Below are positions 33,366 through 42,770 of a stretch of 64,000 bases of DNA, in pieces. The translations under genes were made by a program, and so were the position numbers. Below the pieces are notes generated by a model. That model had not been told where the DNA came from and did not search any database. It was given only the letters and a program-made list of their open reading frames with translations. Source of the stretch: Tunturiibacter empetritectus (GTDB lineage: Bacteria > Acidobacteriota > Terriglobia > Terriglobales > Acidobacteriaceae); contig NZ_JACHDZ010000004.1 in assembly GCF_014201375.1 (NCBI RefSeq), forward strand, positions 372,001-436,000, given 5' to 3'. Numbering within the stretch: position 1 is the stretch's first letter; each line of letters begins with the position of its first letter.

Positions 33366-36300
33366 ATGTTTAACTTCAAGTCGCGGCTTTTCTGCTTCAA
33401 TGCTCTGGCCGCTGTTCTTCTTCTGGTGTGCTTTTTCTCCACCGGTATACAGGCTCAGAATATCTCTACAGCGCAACTCAATGGCACCGTTCACGACCAG
33501 ACCGGAGCGGTGATTCCGAATGCTGCCGTTTCAATTACGGATGAATCAAAGGGCTTCTCGCGTTCGACGACCACGGACGCGCAGGGAAACTATCGCCTGC
33601 TGCTGCTGCCACCAGGGACCTACACGGTGCAGGCGACGGCGACAGGCTTCAACACCTATATCAGCAAGAATGTGATTCTGACGACGGGCGAACAGGCTGA
33701 ACTTCCATTGTCTCTTTCGGTGGGCTCGACGCAGATTGTTACGGTGAGTTCGGGTGCGGATATCATCGAGACGCAACGGAGCTCGCAGTCCACGACGGTC
33801 GATCAGCTGCGGATTGACAACCTGCCGACGAACGGACGCAACTACATCAACTTCACCCTGACGAACTCGCAGATTGCGCGTGACGCTGCACCTTCGGTGG
33901 GTGCGATTCCGACCTCGGGGCTGAACTTTGGCGGAGTTCGGGCGCGGTCGAACTCCATCAATGTCGATGGCGCCGATGCGGGGGATTACATCTCCGGAGG
34001 CACGCGATCCACGGTGTCGCAGGACGCGGTGCAGGAGTTTCAGATCATCACGAACGGCTTTGCGGCGGAGTATGGCAGGGCGTCGGGCGGCGTCGTGAAT
34101 ATTGTGACCAAATCGGGAACAAATGCGACCCATGCAAGCGCCTTCGGGTTTCTGCGCAATCGCTACATCCAGGCGACGAACCCGTTTTCGACCGTCGATC
34201 AACCGGCGTACACGCGGGTCCAGGCGGGGTTTACTATTGGCGGCGCGATCGTTCCGGATAAGACGTTTTACTTCTTTTCAACTGAGATTACGCGGCGCCA
34301 GGAGACAGGCTTTTCGGATATCGGCTCGAACAACTTTGGACTGACGAAGATCGATGTGAGCCAGTTTTACGGGCTTCCGGGCGGTGCGCTTTCGATTCAG
34401 GGAACGCCCGAGCAGCAAGCGTTTCTGCAGGCCGCTCCACCGACCACTCCGGGGATTCAGCAGTACATTGCGCTGGTCGGATCGGGGTCATCGCTGGCTA
34501 CGACTGGTCAGAATCCTGCGTTTCTGCAGTCGACGATTGGACCCAGGAACTTTGTGACCTCGGGTCAGCCGACGCCTGCTTCGTTTACGCCGCTCAACAG
34601 CCTGATCGGAAACTTTCCCGTAACGGAGAAGACGGAGATTTATTCGCTGCGTATCGATCACAAGCTGACGAGCAATCAGCAACTGGTTCTGCACGCCAGC
34701 GTCAGCCCCAGCTACATTACGGGCATCGAGGAGAGCGCGGCGAACCAGAATATCGGCGAGAACTCCTTCTCCCGCACTGCGACGCAGAGCCTGCATGACG
34801 TTGCGATTGCGGGGCAGCATACGATCCTGATCGGCAACAACAAGGTGAATGAGCTGCGCTACCAATATGCGCGGCATCCGGTACGATTCGCCAATACGGA
34901 CGCACCTGGCGGCAGCAGTACCGCTGTGAATATTCCGGGCTATGCGTACTTCGGCAAGACGCCGTTCTCGGTCGTCGACCGGATCGAGAATCAGAATCAG
35001 CTGCAGGATAACTTTACGTACACGCGTGGCGGTCACACCTTCAAGGCTGGGGTGGACCTTCGGTACATCCCGATCAATCTGAAGCAGGGGCAGCTTTATG
35101 GCGGCGGCGACTATACGTTCGCTGCGTTGAATGCAACCGATGTTTCGCCCTTGCTTGAGGGGCTGCCAGGCTTCTCGCCGGTGCAGGCTTACGGCCTGGG
35201 AATTCCGCAGTCGTTCGCGCAGGGCATCGGTCAGACGACGTACAAGTACGATCTGAAGACGCTTGGCGGATTTCTGCAGGACAGCTGGCGCGCCACCAGC
35301 AGACTGACGTTGAACCTCGGGATTCGGTACGACATTGAGGCCTTCCCGACGCAGCTTGCTTTGAATTCGAATACGAATGACGCGGAGAGGATCTACGGGA
35401 TACGCGAGGGCATTCGGCTGCAGGATAGCAACGTTGCGCCTCGGGTTGGAATTGCGTGGGATGTGCGCGGCGATGCGAAGACGGTGATCCGCGCGAACTA
35501 CGGGCTGTTTTACGATCGCGCTCCGGGAAATCTTCAGTCGCAGTCGAGCATCTTCAATTCAACCAAAGTGCCGCTGGTGATTCTTGGCGGCGGGACTCCG
35601 TGCAGTGTGGCGAGTCCGAATGCCGCGGCGAGTCCACTGAATCTGAACGCTTCGAATACGTTTCAGGGATCGCTGGCAAATCCGAACTGCCTGGGCGCGA
35701 GTGCTGCGGGGGTCAACTATCTTCCGAGTCAGCAGCGGTTCGACCCCAACAACTCGAACTCCGTCTTCGTCAATCAGAACTTTCTGGCTGCGGGTTTTCC
35801 TCTGGCGATTCTTCCCTCCGGCCTGCCTGCGTCCCTTCACTACGTGACGCCCTATGTGCAGCAGATCTCGTTTGGAGTGGAGAAGGACCTCGGGCGCGAT
35901 CTTTCGCTGAACGTTGCCTTCAACTCGACCGGGGGGCGGCATCTGAACCGTCCTGTCAACGTGAATCCGGTTAATCCGCAGCTGCTCGTCGCCAACTGGC
36001 GAAATGCAGTGAACGCCGTGAAGGCTGGGACGGCAGCGCCTGGCACTGCCAGCCCGACATCAAACCCGCTGACGGTTGGAACGGCGGCTGGGGTTAATCC
36101 TTGCGGAGTTGGCCCCACGGGACCTTTTGTCACGCCTGCGCTGCTGAACTTCTTTCGCCGGTCCGGGTTGAACACCTCGCTTGCGACCTTTCTAGCGAAT
36201 CCAAACGTGGGGGCTGGACAGTGCGTTGCCCTGGCCAGCGAGATTGCTGCCGGAGATGGGCTTGGCGTAGGCATTCCTGTTCCGTTCGGCGACATGACGC

Positions 36301-37058
36301 CTAACCTGACGACTGGCACCTCGAGCTACAACGCTCTGAGCGCAAATTTGAGGAAGCGCTTTTCGACGAACTATGAGTTTCTTGTGAGCTACACGTGGTC
36401 GCATGCGATCGACGACTCGACCGATGTGGTCTCGACCTCGGATGCTCCGCAGAGTAACTTTGTGCCCAATGCGGAGCGTAGCACCTCGACCTTCGACCAG
36501 CGTCATCGCCTGGTGCTGTCGGGGGTATATAACTCGGGCCACGTTGGCGGCTCGGGATTCTTTCCTGCGGCGTTCTCCGGAGTGACCGTGGCGCCGATCT
36601 TTGAGATCTCTTCGGGCCGACCATTCAATATTCTGACCGGAACCGATACGAACTTCGACTTCGATCCGCTCACGGACAGGCCGAACGCAGTTGCTCCCGG
36701 CAGTGGGAAGACTAGTTGCGGTACTGCCCCGGTGTTGTCCAAGTACTCTCCGACGGGAGCGTTCAATCTGCCGTGCTACGCGGATGCACCCGCCGACGCT
36801 GGCCCTGCGAGCAGCTACTTTGCCGGCAACCTTGGCCGCAATGTCGGGGTGAAGCCCTACACTGGGTTCACGGATCTGCGAATCGCGAAGGCTTTCACGT
36901 TTTCGCATGAGATTGCGCTGCAGGTGACTGCGGACGTCTTCAACCTGATCAACAAGAACAACACCCTGGACGTGAATCTGCTTTATACCGCGGCTGGCAC
37001 GCCGACTGCGTCGTCCGATCCACGGCAGTTTCAGTTCGGAGCGCGCGTTTCTTTCTAG
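33366..37058 (+). CDS. TonB-dependent receptor, Oar-like, with carboxypeptidase-like domain (complete)
   Basis: A 1230-residue outer-membrane receptor, the complete counterpart of the truncated gene at the left edge. Order: signal peptide (about 1-30, cut after GIQAQ); a CarboxypepD_reg/Cna-B domain (STAQLNGTVHDQTGAVIPNA, then GNYRLLLLPPGTYTVQATATGF, about residues 35-115); the plug (QSTTVDQLRIDNLPTNGRNY, ending AAEYGRASGGVVNIVTKSG); and a barrel to the final FQFGARVSF. The ligand is unknown; Acidobacteriota relatives often import glycans or peptides. The ATG at 33366 follows GGGAG. No polysaccharide genes lie beside it. A possible operator is noted upstream. Confidence 0.93.
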   Translation: MFNFKSRLFCFNALAAVLLLVCFFSTGIQAQNISTAQLNGTVHDQTGAVIPNAAVSITDESKGFSRSTTTDAQGNYRLLLLPPGTYTVQATATGFNTYISKNVILTTGEQAELPLSLSVGSTQIVTVSSGADIIETQRSSQSTTVDQLRIDNLPTNGRNYINFTLTNSQIARDAAPSVGAIPTSGLNFGGVRARSNSINVDGADAGDYISGGTRSTVSQDAVQEFQIITNGFAAEYGRASGGVVNIVTKSGTNATHASAFGFLRNRYIQATNPFSTVDQPAYTRVQAGFTIGGAIVPDKTFYFFSTEITRRQETGFSDIGSNNFGLTKIDVSQFYGLPGGALSIQGTPEQQAFLQAAPPTTPGIQQYIALVGSGSSLATTGQNPAFLQSTIGPRNFVTSGQPTPASFTPLNSLIGNFPVTEKTEIYSLRIDHKLTSNQQLVLHASVSPSYITGIEESAANQNIGENSFSRTATQSLHDVAIAGQHTILIGNNKVNELRYQYARHPVRFANTDAPGGSSTAVNIPGYAYFGKTPFSVVDRIENQNQLQDNFTYTRGGHTFKAGVDLRYIPINLKQGQLYGGGDYTFAALNATDVSPLLEGLPGFSPVQAYGLGIPQSFAQGIGQTTYKYDLKTLGGFLQDSWRATSRLTLNLGIRYDIEAFPTQLALNSNTNDAERIYGIREGIRLQDSNVAPRVGIAWDVRGDAKTVIRANYGLFYDRAPGNLQSQSSIFNSTKVPLVILGGGTPCSVASPNAAASPLNLNASNTFQGSLANPNCLGASAAGVNYLPSQQRFDPNNSNSVFVNQNFLAAGFPLAILPSGLPASLHYVTPYVQQISFGVEKDLGRDLSLNVAFNSTGGRHLNRPVNVNPVNPQLLVANWRNAVNAVKAGTAAPGTASPTSNPLTVGTAAGVNPCGVGPTGPFVTPALLNFFRRSGLNTSLATFLANPNVGAGQCVALASEIAAGDGLGVGIPVPFGDMTPNLTTGTSSYNALSANLRKRFSTNYEFLVSYTWSHAIDDSTDVVSTSDAPQSNFVPNAERSTSTFDQRHRLVLSGVYNSGHVGGSGFFPAAFSGVTVAPIFEISSGRPFNILTGTDTNFDFDPLTDRPNAVAPGSGKTSCGTAPVLSKYSPTGAFNLPCYADAPADAGPASSYFAGNLGRNVGVKPYTGFTDLRIAKAFTFSHEIALQVTADVFNLINKNNTLDVNLLYTAAGTPTASSDPRQFQFGARVSF

Positions 37059-37108
37059 GATGCAGGGGTTGAGGTGATACCTGGAGAACCTGCGACGATG
37101 ACCGGAGC

Positions 37109-37128
37109 CGCTGCCCGCCCCGGCAGCG
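37109..37128. terminator. Candidate hairpin between convergent genes
   Basis: CGCTGCC and GGCAGCG form a perfect 7-bp stem with a 6-nt loop between the TonB receptor and the leftward secreted-protein gene. There is no T-run, so its role as a two-way terminator is unproven. Confidence 0.35.
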
Positions 37129-37164
37129 ACGCCAGCTCCTGCGGTTCCTCAGTAGGCAGGCACG

Positions 37165-37752
37165 CTAGTTCACCTTCAGATTGGCGTCGGCGTCCATGAC
37201 CAGCGACTCGCCTTCGACCAGCAGGGAATGGAGTTTCAGCGAGTCGAGCGAGAGGGCGTAGCCGGTGGTTTCGGTCGAGCGGCTGAGGAGTTGACGCATC
37301 AGCACTGCGGCGTTGACCTTCATCTGTGCGGGGACCTTGTGGCTCAGGAAGGGGGCGAGGATGAAGTTCAGCTCCCTGGATTCGCTGAGCTTTTCGATTC
37401 GTGCGTCGCGAAAGCCGATGCTCTCCTCTTCGGCTTCGGGGATCAGCGAAACGTCGGTGTCGGTGGTGAGGGAGACGCCGAGGCAGGTGCCGCGGACGGA
37501 TGTTCCGAGCTTGGATTTGGCATGAACGCGGACGACGATGCGGTCCTGCACGAAGGTGACGTGGGGTGATTCGGCGTAGACATAGCAGGGCGAGTTGGCG
37601 TCGCCGCGGAGGTAGTAGCGACCCTGCGGACCGTTGAAGAGCTGTGCCCGCAAGGTGCGCTCCAAGGCCTGTGCGGAGACTTTCACCTCAATCGCCGAGG
37701 CCGCGTGAGACGCAGAGAAGAGAAGAGCAAGGGGGAGCAGGATTCGGCGCAT
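37165..37752 (-). CDS. Secreted periplasmic protein of unknown function
   Basis: A 195-residue protein with a signal peptide (LLPLALLFSASHAASA) and no family I can name. The mature part has alternating strands (HVTFVQDRIVVRVHAKSKL, SLTTDTDVSLIPEAEEE, LVEGESLVMDADANLKVN) and ALSLDSLKLHSLLVEG near the end. This resembles repeated beta-sandwich or tubular lipid-binding (LEA/DUF-like) domains. Two cysteines (SPCYV, GTCLG) may pair. The ATG at 37752 precedes the signal peptide; the longer frame upstream is not credible. Confidence 0.65.
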   Translation of the reverse strand: MRRILLPLALLFSASHAASAIEVKVSAQALERTLRAQLFNGPQGRYYLRGDANSPCYVYAESPHVTFVQDRIVVRVHAKSKLGTSVRGTCLGVSLTTDTDVSLIPEAEEESIGFRDARIEKLSESRELNFILAPFLSHKVPAQMKVNAAVLMRQLLSRSTETTGYALSLDSLKLHSLLVEGESLVMDADANLKVN

Positions 37753-37841
37753 GTTGTTAAGAGCATAACGGCAGTCGCGAGATAGAGCTCGCCGTTTTAC
37801 CTTTAGCTTTCCAGCTTTGGATGGATGGTAATCTGCTGACC

Positions 37842-38939
37842 ATGAGTCGAAGATCTTCTCTGTTCCGCGTCGTGCTTTTTTGCGCTGCGATCTCGCAGCT
37901 TTCAAATGCTCAGGCCAGGCGTATGGTCTTGATCGATCAGGACGGCTCCGGCCCTGGCGGTTCCAACCAGATGGCGATGATGGTGCTGCTGCAGTCGCCA
38001 CAGGCGGAGGTGCTGGGCATCACGATGGTGAGCGGAAATGCGTGGGAGCCGGAGGAGGTGCAGCACACGCTGCGTATGCTCGAACTCATCCATCGCACCG
38101 ATGTTCCTGTTGTGCCGGGAGCGATCTTTCCGCTGGTCCGCACCGAAGAGGAGTCGAAGCTTCAGCAACAGCTTTACGGGACGTTCCCCTGGTATGGGGC
38201 GTGGGGCGATCTGGCCGCGACGACGAGTCGTCAGCCTTACCACGGGCCTTACGTTGTTCCAAAGATGGAGGAGGGCGAGCCTACGCTGAAGCCGCTGGCG
38301 GAGGACGCAGCGCACTTTCTCATTCGTCAGGTTCATGCGCATCCGCATCAGGTTACGATCTATGCCGCTGGCCCACTCACGAATATTGCGCTTGCTATCT
38401 CAATCGATCCGCACTTCGCCGAACTCACGCAGGGCATCGTGATCATGGGCGGCAGCCTGAGTCCGCAGACGGGCGATCCGGAGTTTTCCAACAATCCGCG
38501 GCACGAGTTCAACTTCTGGTTCGATCCCGAGGCAGCCCACATTACGCTTCGCGCGCACTGGCCGCGCATCGACCTGACGACGGTCGATATCTCGATCAAG
38601 ACAGCATTCACCAAAGCGATGCTGGAAGAGATTGCTCGTTCTCCTAACCCAGGTGCGAAGTATCTGGCGGCTTACACGGGCGAGTTTTACTACTTGTGGG
38701 ATGAGCTTGCGGCCGCAGCGTGGCTCGATCCCGCGATCATCACTAAAGAGGAGAAGCTGTACGTTGATGTGGATTTGACGCGAGGCCCGTTCTACGGAGA
38801 CACGCTTTCTTGGACTGCGGCCAACAAGCCTCAACTTGATGTACAGCTTGTTCACGTCCAGGCAGATCTCGATCTACCGCGATTCAATAAACTTTTCCTC
38901 GAACTGATGAAGGGGCCGCCACAGACTCCGGTGAAGTGA
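37842..38939 (+). CDS. Secreted nucleoside-hydrolase-like protein with altered metal motif
   Basis: Inosine-uridine-preferring nucleoside hydrolase fold with a signal peptide (residues 7-23). Family landmarks are strong: EFNFWFDPEAAHI near the middle, AAGPLTNIALAI and IVIMGG. The normal N-terminal calcium site DTDPGxDD is replaced: residues read LIDQDGSGPGGSNQMAMM, so the last two aspartates appear as Asn and Gln after a 3-4 residue insertion. The C-terminal HDP site reads LWDELA. Hydrolase activity may therefore be lost or changed. The ATG at 37842 is chosen over 37821. Confidence 0.78.
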   Translation: MSRRSSLFRVVLFCAAISQLSNAQARRMVLIDQDGSGPGGSNQMAMMVLLQSPQAEVLGITMVSGNAWEPEEVQHTLRMLELIHRTDVPVVPGAIFPLVRTEEESKLQQQLYGTFPWYGAWGDLAATTSRQPYHGPYVVPKMEEGEPTLKPLAEDAAHFLIRQVHAHPHQVTIYAAGPLTNIALAISIDPHFAELTQGIVIMGGSLSPQTGDPEFSNNPRHEFNFWFDPEAAHITLRAHWPRIDLTTVDISIKTAFTKAMLEEIARSPNPGAKYLAAYTGEFYYLWDELAAAAWLDPAIITKEEKLYVDVDLTRGPFYGDTLSWTAANKPQLDVQLVHVQADLDLPRFNKLFLELMKGPPQTPVK

Positions 38940-39039
38940 CTGCGGCGTTCCGTTCACACTAACCGGCGCGACTGTCTGTATTCTGTAGGTGATAACCCAT
39001 CCTGTAGCGACAGGATGTCTGGCCGACAGGGAGGGCTTG

Positions 39040-39834
39040 ATGGAAAGGCGTGACTTCTTGACCGCATCACTTGCAACCTCGGCGCTTGCACTCGCGAGTC
39101 AGGTCTCTGCTCAGACCTCATCCGGCAAGCCGCGCGAATACTATGAGATTCGCAGGTATCATCTGCAGACCGGACCGCAGATTAAGCTCACTGACAGTTA
39201 CATATCAGAAGCATTGATTCCCGCGTTGAATCGAATGGGCATTGCGCCAGTGGGGGCCTTCCATCTGGACATTGGACCGGAGACGCCGACGCTTTATCTT
39301 CTGCTGCCGTGTGCAAAGCTGGAGACGCTTGTCTCTGCGGAGTTGCAGCTCGTGCACGATGAGCAGTTCATGAAGGCCGCCGAGCCTTTCTGGAGTGCGC
39401 CTGCAACGGCTCCAGCCTTTCAGCGGATCGAGAGCTCACTTCATATTGCGTTTGAAGGCTGGCCGAAGCTGACTCCTCCAGCCGCAACGGCAGAGCACGG
39501 CAAGAGGATCTTTCAACTTCGTACCTACGAAAGCCCCAGCAATCAGGACCATATTCGCAAGGTCGAGATGTTTCATCACGGGGAGTTCGACATCTTTCAG
39601 CGTGCAGGATTCAGCCAGGTCTTCTACAGCGATACGCTGATCGGTCCGCGTATGCCGAACCTCACCTACATGCTTAGCTTCTCGGATCTGACGGACCTCA
39701 ACGTCAAATGGGACAAGTTCCGCACCGATCCTGAGTGGATCAAGTTGAAGGGGTCGCCACGTTACAACTTTGAAGAGATCGTGAGTAACATTTCGAATCT
39801 GATATTGAGCCCAACGGCTTACTCGCAGATCTAA
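39040..39834 (+). CDS. NIPSNAP-family protein with Tat/Sec-type signal
   Basis: A 264-residue protein starting MERRDFLTASLATSALALASQVSA, a twin-arginine-like or Sec signal. Two NIPSNAP-like ferredoxin-fold repeats follow: YYEIRRYHLQTGPQIKLTDSY and, about 120 residues on, FQLRTYESPSNQDHIRKVEMF, ending with the FSDLTDLNVKWDKFRTDPEWIKLK segment typical of the family. Molecular function is unknown. The ATG at 39040 follows GGGAGGG. A hexose-6-phosphate mutarotase follows after 43 bp, so co-transcription is possible. Confidence 0.82.
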   Translation: MERRDFLTASLATSALALASQVSAQTSSGKPREYYEIRRYHLQTGPQIKLTDSYISEALIPALNRMGIAPVGAFHLDIGPETPTLYLLLPCAKLETLVSAELQLVHDEQFMKAAEPFWSAPATAPAFQRIESSLHIAFEGWPKLTPPAATAEHGKRIFQLRTYESPSNQDHIRKVEMFHHGEFDIFQRAGFSQVFYSDTLIGPRMPNLTYMLSFSDLTDLNVKWDKFRTDPEWIKLKGSPRYNFEEIVSNISNLILSPTAYSQI

Positions 39835-39877
39835 CTGCAACACGTTCCCTCTCGTCATGGTGAACGCAAGGAAAACG

Positions 39878-40783
39878 ATGGATATCAATCAACTGAACGA
39901 ACACTTTGGCCTACCGGGCGTCCTCGCATTTCACGCAACGGAAGGTGGACTTGTACGCGCCGACATTACGGCGCCACATGCAACCGCAACCGTCTACCTG
40001 CAAGGCGCACACCTGACGGCGTGGCAGCCAGCGGGCCATCAGCCTGCGATCTTTACCAGCCGCAAGACCGATTACGCGCCGGGCAAGGCGATTCGCGGTG
40101 GAGTGCCGATTGCGTTTCCGTGGTTTGCTACGCGGCATGATGGAAAGACTGGGCCTTCGCATGGCTTCGCGCGGATTCAGGACTGGACGCTTGCGTTTGC
40201 CGCGCTGGCTGGAGACGATCTACACCTTACCTTTACGCTTGGGCCCAACGATCTCAGCCGAAGCCTGGGGTACGATCACTTTCGTCTCGCTTATCAGCTC
40301 ACCATTGGACGCACGCTGACGATGCAGCTGACCGTGGCCAACGATGCCGCTACGCCGCTTGTCTTCGAGGAGGCGCTTCATACGTACTACGCCGTGGAGG
40401 ATATCCACGAGATTGCGATTGCTGGTCTCGACGGAGTCAGCTACCTCGACAAAGTCGACAATTTTGAAAAGAAACTGCAACACGGCGATATTACGGTCAC
40501 GGGCCCGACGGATCGTGTTTATCTGGACACGGTTGGGACTTGCACGTTGAACGATCATGCGGGCAAGCGTCGCATCGTAGTGGCAAAGACCGGTTCCACC
40601 ACTACGGTTGTGTGGAATCCCTGGGAAGAGGGAGCAGCAAAGTTGGCTGATATGGACTCGACGGAGTGGCATGAGTTCGTTGCGATTGAGACGGTGAACG
40701 CCGCGGTCGATACGATCACTCTCGCTCCAGGCGCTACGCACGCGATGCAGGCTCGCGTTTCAGTAGAGGAGCTTTCTGCGTAA
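39878..40783 (+). CDS. D-hexose-6-phosphate mutarotase (YeaD-like)
   Basis: An aldose 1-epimerase-fold enzyme that interconverts alpha and beta hexose-6-phosphates (glucose 6-phosphate in YeaD relatives). Visible landmarks: GAHLTAWQPAG, AIRGGVPIAFPWF, SHGFARIQDWTL (the HGFAR motif with catalytic His and phosphate-binding Arg), EEALHTYYAV and VWNPWEEGAAKLADMDSTEW. About 301 residues is typical. The ATG at 39878 has AAGGAAAACG ahead; the ATG at 39857 is an alternative. Confidence 0.9.
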   Translation: MDINQLNEHFGLPGVLAFHATEGGLVRADITAPHATATVYLQGAHLTAWQPAGHQPAIFTSRKTDYAPGKAIRGGVPIAFPWFATRHDGKTGPSHGFARIQDWTLAFAALAGDDLHLTFTLGPNDLSRSLGYDHFRLAYQLTIGRTLTMQLTVANDAATPLVFEEALHTYYAVEDIHEIAIAGLDGVSYLDKVDNFEKKLQHGDITVTGPTDRVYLDTVGTCTLNDHAGKRRIVVAKTGSTTTVVWNPWEEGAAKLADMDSTEWHEFVAIETVNAAVDTITLAPGATHAMQARVSVEELSA

Positions 40784-40859
40784 CGGAGCCGCTAAGCGTG
40801 AGGAGTTGGGTGTGGGTGATTTTGCAGAACCGGCGCGGTGCCGATAGTCTCATAGCGTG

Positions 40860-41459
40860 ATGCTCATCCTTGCCTCTGGCTCGCCACGTCGCCACGAACT
40901 TCTCATGCAGGCAGGTCTTACGTTTACCGCCGAGGCTGCCAACCTCAACGAAGATCTGTTACCGAACGAAGCTGCTGCCGCGTATGTTCAGCGGCTTGCG
41001 GAAGAGAAGGCGCAAGCTGTCTGGAACGCTTATAGAGCTTCGGACACTGCTGAGGATCCGCTGGTTGTTCTTGGCGCGGATACGTGCGTTGTTGTTGAGG
41101 GACAGATTCTGGGCAAGCCCACAGACAGCGCCGATGCACGCCGCATGCTGGAGCTTTTGAGCGGGCGCACTCATGCGGTGCTGACGGGTATCGCTGCCAT
41201 CACGGCGAAGAAGACGGTTCGGGATCTCGACATCACCCAGGTGACCTTCAACGTCATCACAGACTCGGAGATTGGGCGATATATCTCGAGCGGCGAGCCT
41301 CTCGATAAGGCGGGAGCCTATGCGATTCAGGGCTACGCGGCACGGTGGATACCGCGCATCGAAGGCTGCTACTTCAACGTGGTGGGTCTTCCGATCGCTC
41401 GCACGATTACTCTTCTGGCGCAGGCCGAATCGGACACGTCTGTTGCGGAGAGGGTCTAG
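40860..41459 (+). CDS. maf: Maf-family nucleotide pyrophosphatase
   Basis: Maf proteins hydrolyse non-canonical or canonical NTPs (dTTP/UTP or m7GTP, depending on subfamily) to the monophosphate. The protein opens LILASGSPRRHELL, the Maf signature. LGADTCVVVEGQILGKPTDSADARRMLELLSGRTHAVLTG and KAGAYAIQGYAARWI also match the family. The DTxV pocket with C in GADTCV is the dTTP/UTP type, which I infer only. No ribosome site is evident; GTG (40857) or ATG (40860) may be the start. It is convergent with the M20 peptidase. Confidence 0.92.
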   Translation: MLILASGSPRRHELLMQAGLTFTAEAANLNEDLLPNEAAAAYVQRLAEEKAQAVWNAYRASDTAEDPLVVLGADTCVVVEGQILGKPTDSADARRMLELLSGRTHAVLTGIAAITAKKTVRDLDITQVTFNVITDSEIGRYISSGEPLDKAGAYAIQGYAARWIPRIEGCYFNVVGLPIARTITLLAQAESDTSVAERV

Positions 41460-41480
41460 GTCGAAGACTGCTGATACTGC

Positions 41481-42617
41481 TTACTCGATGCTGGCGATCA
41501 TCGCTGCGAGCAGGGACGTTCGCGGGACAAGATGTTCGATGACGACGGACTCGTGCGGGGCATGGGCTCCGTCGCCTACTGCGCCCATGCCGTCGAGTGT
41601 TGGTACGCCGAGAGCGGCGGTGAAGTTGCCGTCGGAGCCCCCGCCCGTGGAGGCTTCCTCGAGCGTGAAGCCAAGTTCGGCTGCGAGGGCTCGGGCTTTT
41701 TTGAAGAGCGCAATCGTTCCCGGTTTGCGTTCCATCGGAGGACGGTTGATGCCGCCGGTGATGGTGAACTCGCAGTGGGGATCTGAGACTTTGAGTTTGC
41801 GGAAGAGCTTGTCGACGTAGGTGGCGTCGCTGGCCTTGGCAATACGGACGTCAATCTCGGCAGAGGCGTGCGAAGGGACGACATTGGACCGTGTTCCACC
41901 AGCGATCACACCACAATTTACCGTGAGTCTGCGGTCGAGATTCGTGAATCCGGATATTGCCTGGACCAGCTTTGCGAGTTCGAGAACCGCCGAGTGGCCG
42001 CGCTCGAAGTCCACCCCGCTATGCGCGCCAACGCCTGTAACCTGCACATTATATTGGCCGACGCCTTTGCGGGCGGTCTTGTAGGCCAGCCCCTGTGCCG
42101 GCTCCAGGACGAGTACGGCGGATGACTCTCGCGCCAATCTCTCGGTAATCGGCCTGGAGATCGTGCTCCCTACCTCCTCGTCGCTGTTCAGCAACAGCGT
42201 CACCGGACGAGCTAACCTAAGTTGTTTCAATGTGTTTAAGGCTGTCAACGCCATGATGACTCCGGCCTTCATGTCCAGAACGCCGGGTCCCCAGAGGCGG
42301 CCGTCCGTGTTGCGCCACGGCATCGTCTTGAGAGTGCCGAGAGACCAGACGGTGTCGAGGTGGCCTAGAAGCAGGATAGGTTTTTGTGTGGAGCGGGTTG
42401 GGCCGAAGCGGAGCTCCAATACGTCGCCAAATTGGCGCTGTTTATGGCGTTTGGAGCGGGTGCCGATCTCTCGAGCCCATTGTTCGACAAGGGCGGCGGC
42501 TGCGTTAACTGCCTGCGGGTCTTCACTTGGAGATTCCTGCTGGACGAGATCTCGCAGGGTGTCTTCGATCCACCCCTTTTGCTTGTCCACTGCGCTGAGG
42601 ATCGCTTTGGCTTCCAT
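41481..42617 (-). CDS. M20-family metallopeptidase (carboxypeptidase G2-like)
   Basis: A zinc exopeptidase that removes a C-terminal amino acid, such as glutamate from folate-like conjugates in carboxypeptidase G2. Visible metal and catalytic residues: LLGHLDTVW (His and Asp), GPGVLDMKAG (bridging Asp), NSDEEVGS (catalytic and ligand Glu), LEPAQ and AHAPHE near the end. The central dimerisation domain contains VTGVGAHSGVDFERGHSAV. 378 residues with no signal peptide. The substrate is not shown; folate genes (folK) are 1.2 kb away, which may be coincidence. Confidence 0.87.
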   Translation of the reverse strand: MEAKAILSAVDKQKGWIEDTLRDLVQQESPSEDPQAVNAAAALVEQWAREIGTRSKRHKQRQFGDVLELRFGPTRSTQKPILLLGHLDTVWSLGTLKTMPWRNTDGRLWGPGVLDMKAGVIMALTALNTLKQLRLARPVTLLLNSDEEVGSTISRPITERLARESSAVLVLEPAQGLAYKTARKGVGQYNVQVTGVGAHSGVDFERGHSAVLELAKLVQAISGFTNLDRRLTVNCGVIAGGTRSNVVPSHASAEIDVRIAKASDATYVDKLFRKLKVSDPHCEFTITGGINRPPMERKPGTIALFKKARALAAELGFTLEEASTGGGSDGNFTAALGVPTLDGMGAVGDGAHAPHESVVIEHLVPRTSLLAAMIASIE

Positions 42618-42712
42618 GGACGGATGTTATAGCAATCAAAAGGATTAGTTGGCCGGCTTCTTGAGGAAAAAAGTAGTCATCCTTAGAGGGGAATGTGGCT
42701 TATTTGCCACAA

Positions 42713-42730
42713 CGGAAAGAGTTCTTTCCG
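42713..42730. promoter_or_regulatory. 18-bp inverted repeat just upstream of lpxC
   Basis: CGGAAAGA-GT-TCTTTCCG is a perfect 8-bp inverted repeat. It is followed one base on by TATAGT (42732-42737), a fair -10 box, which would place the palindrome between -35 and -10. It could be an operator or an RNA hairpin; the lpxC start is 41 bp downstream. Confidence 0.4.
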
Positions 42731-42770
42731 CTATAGTCTCGGTGATGGTTCTATCCGGAGACGCCTACTC

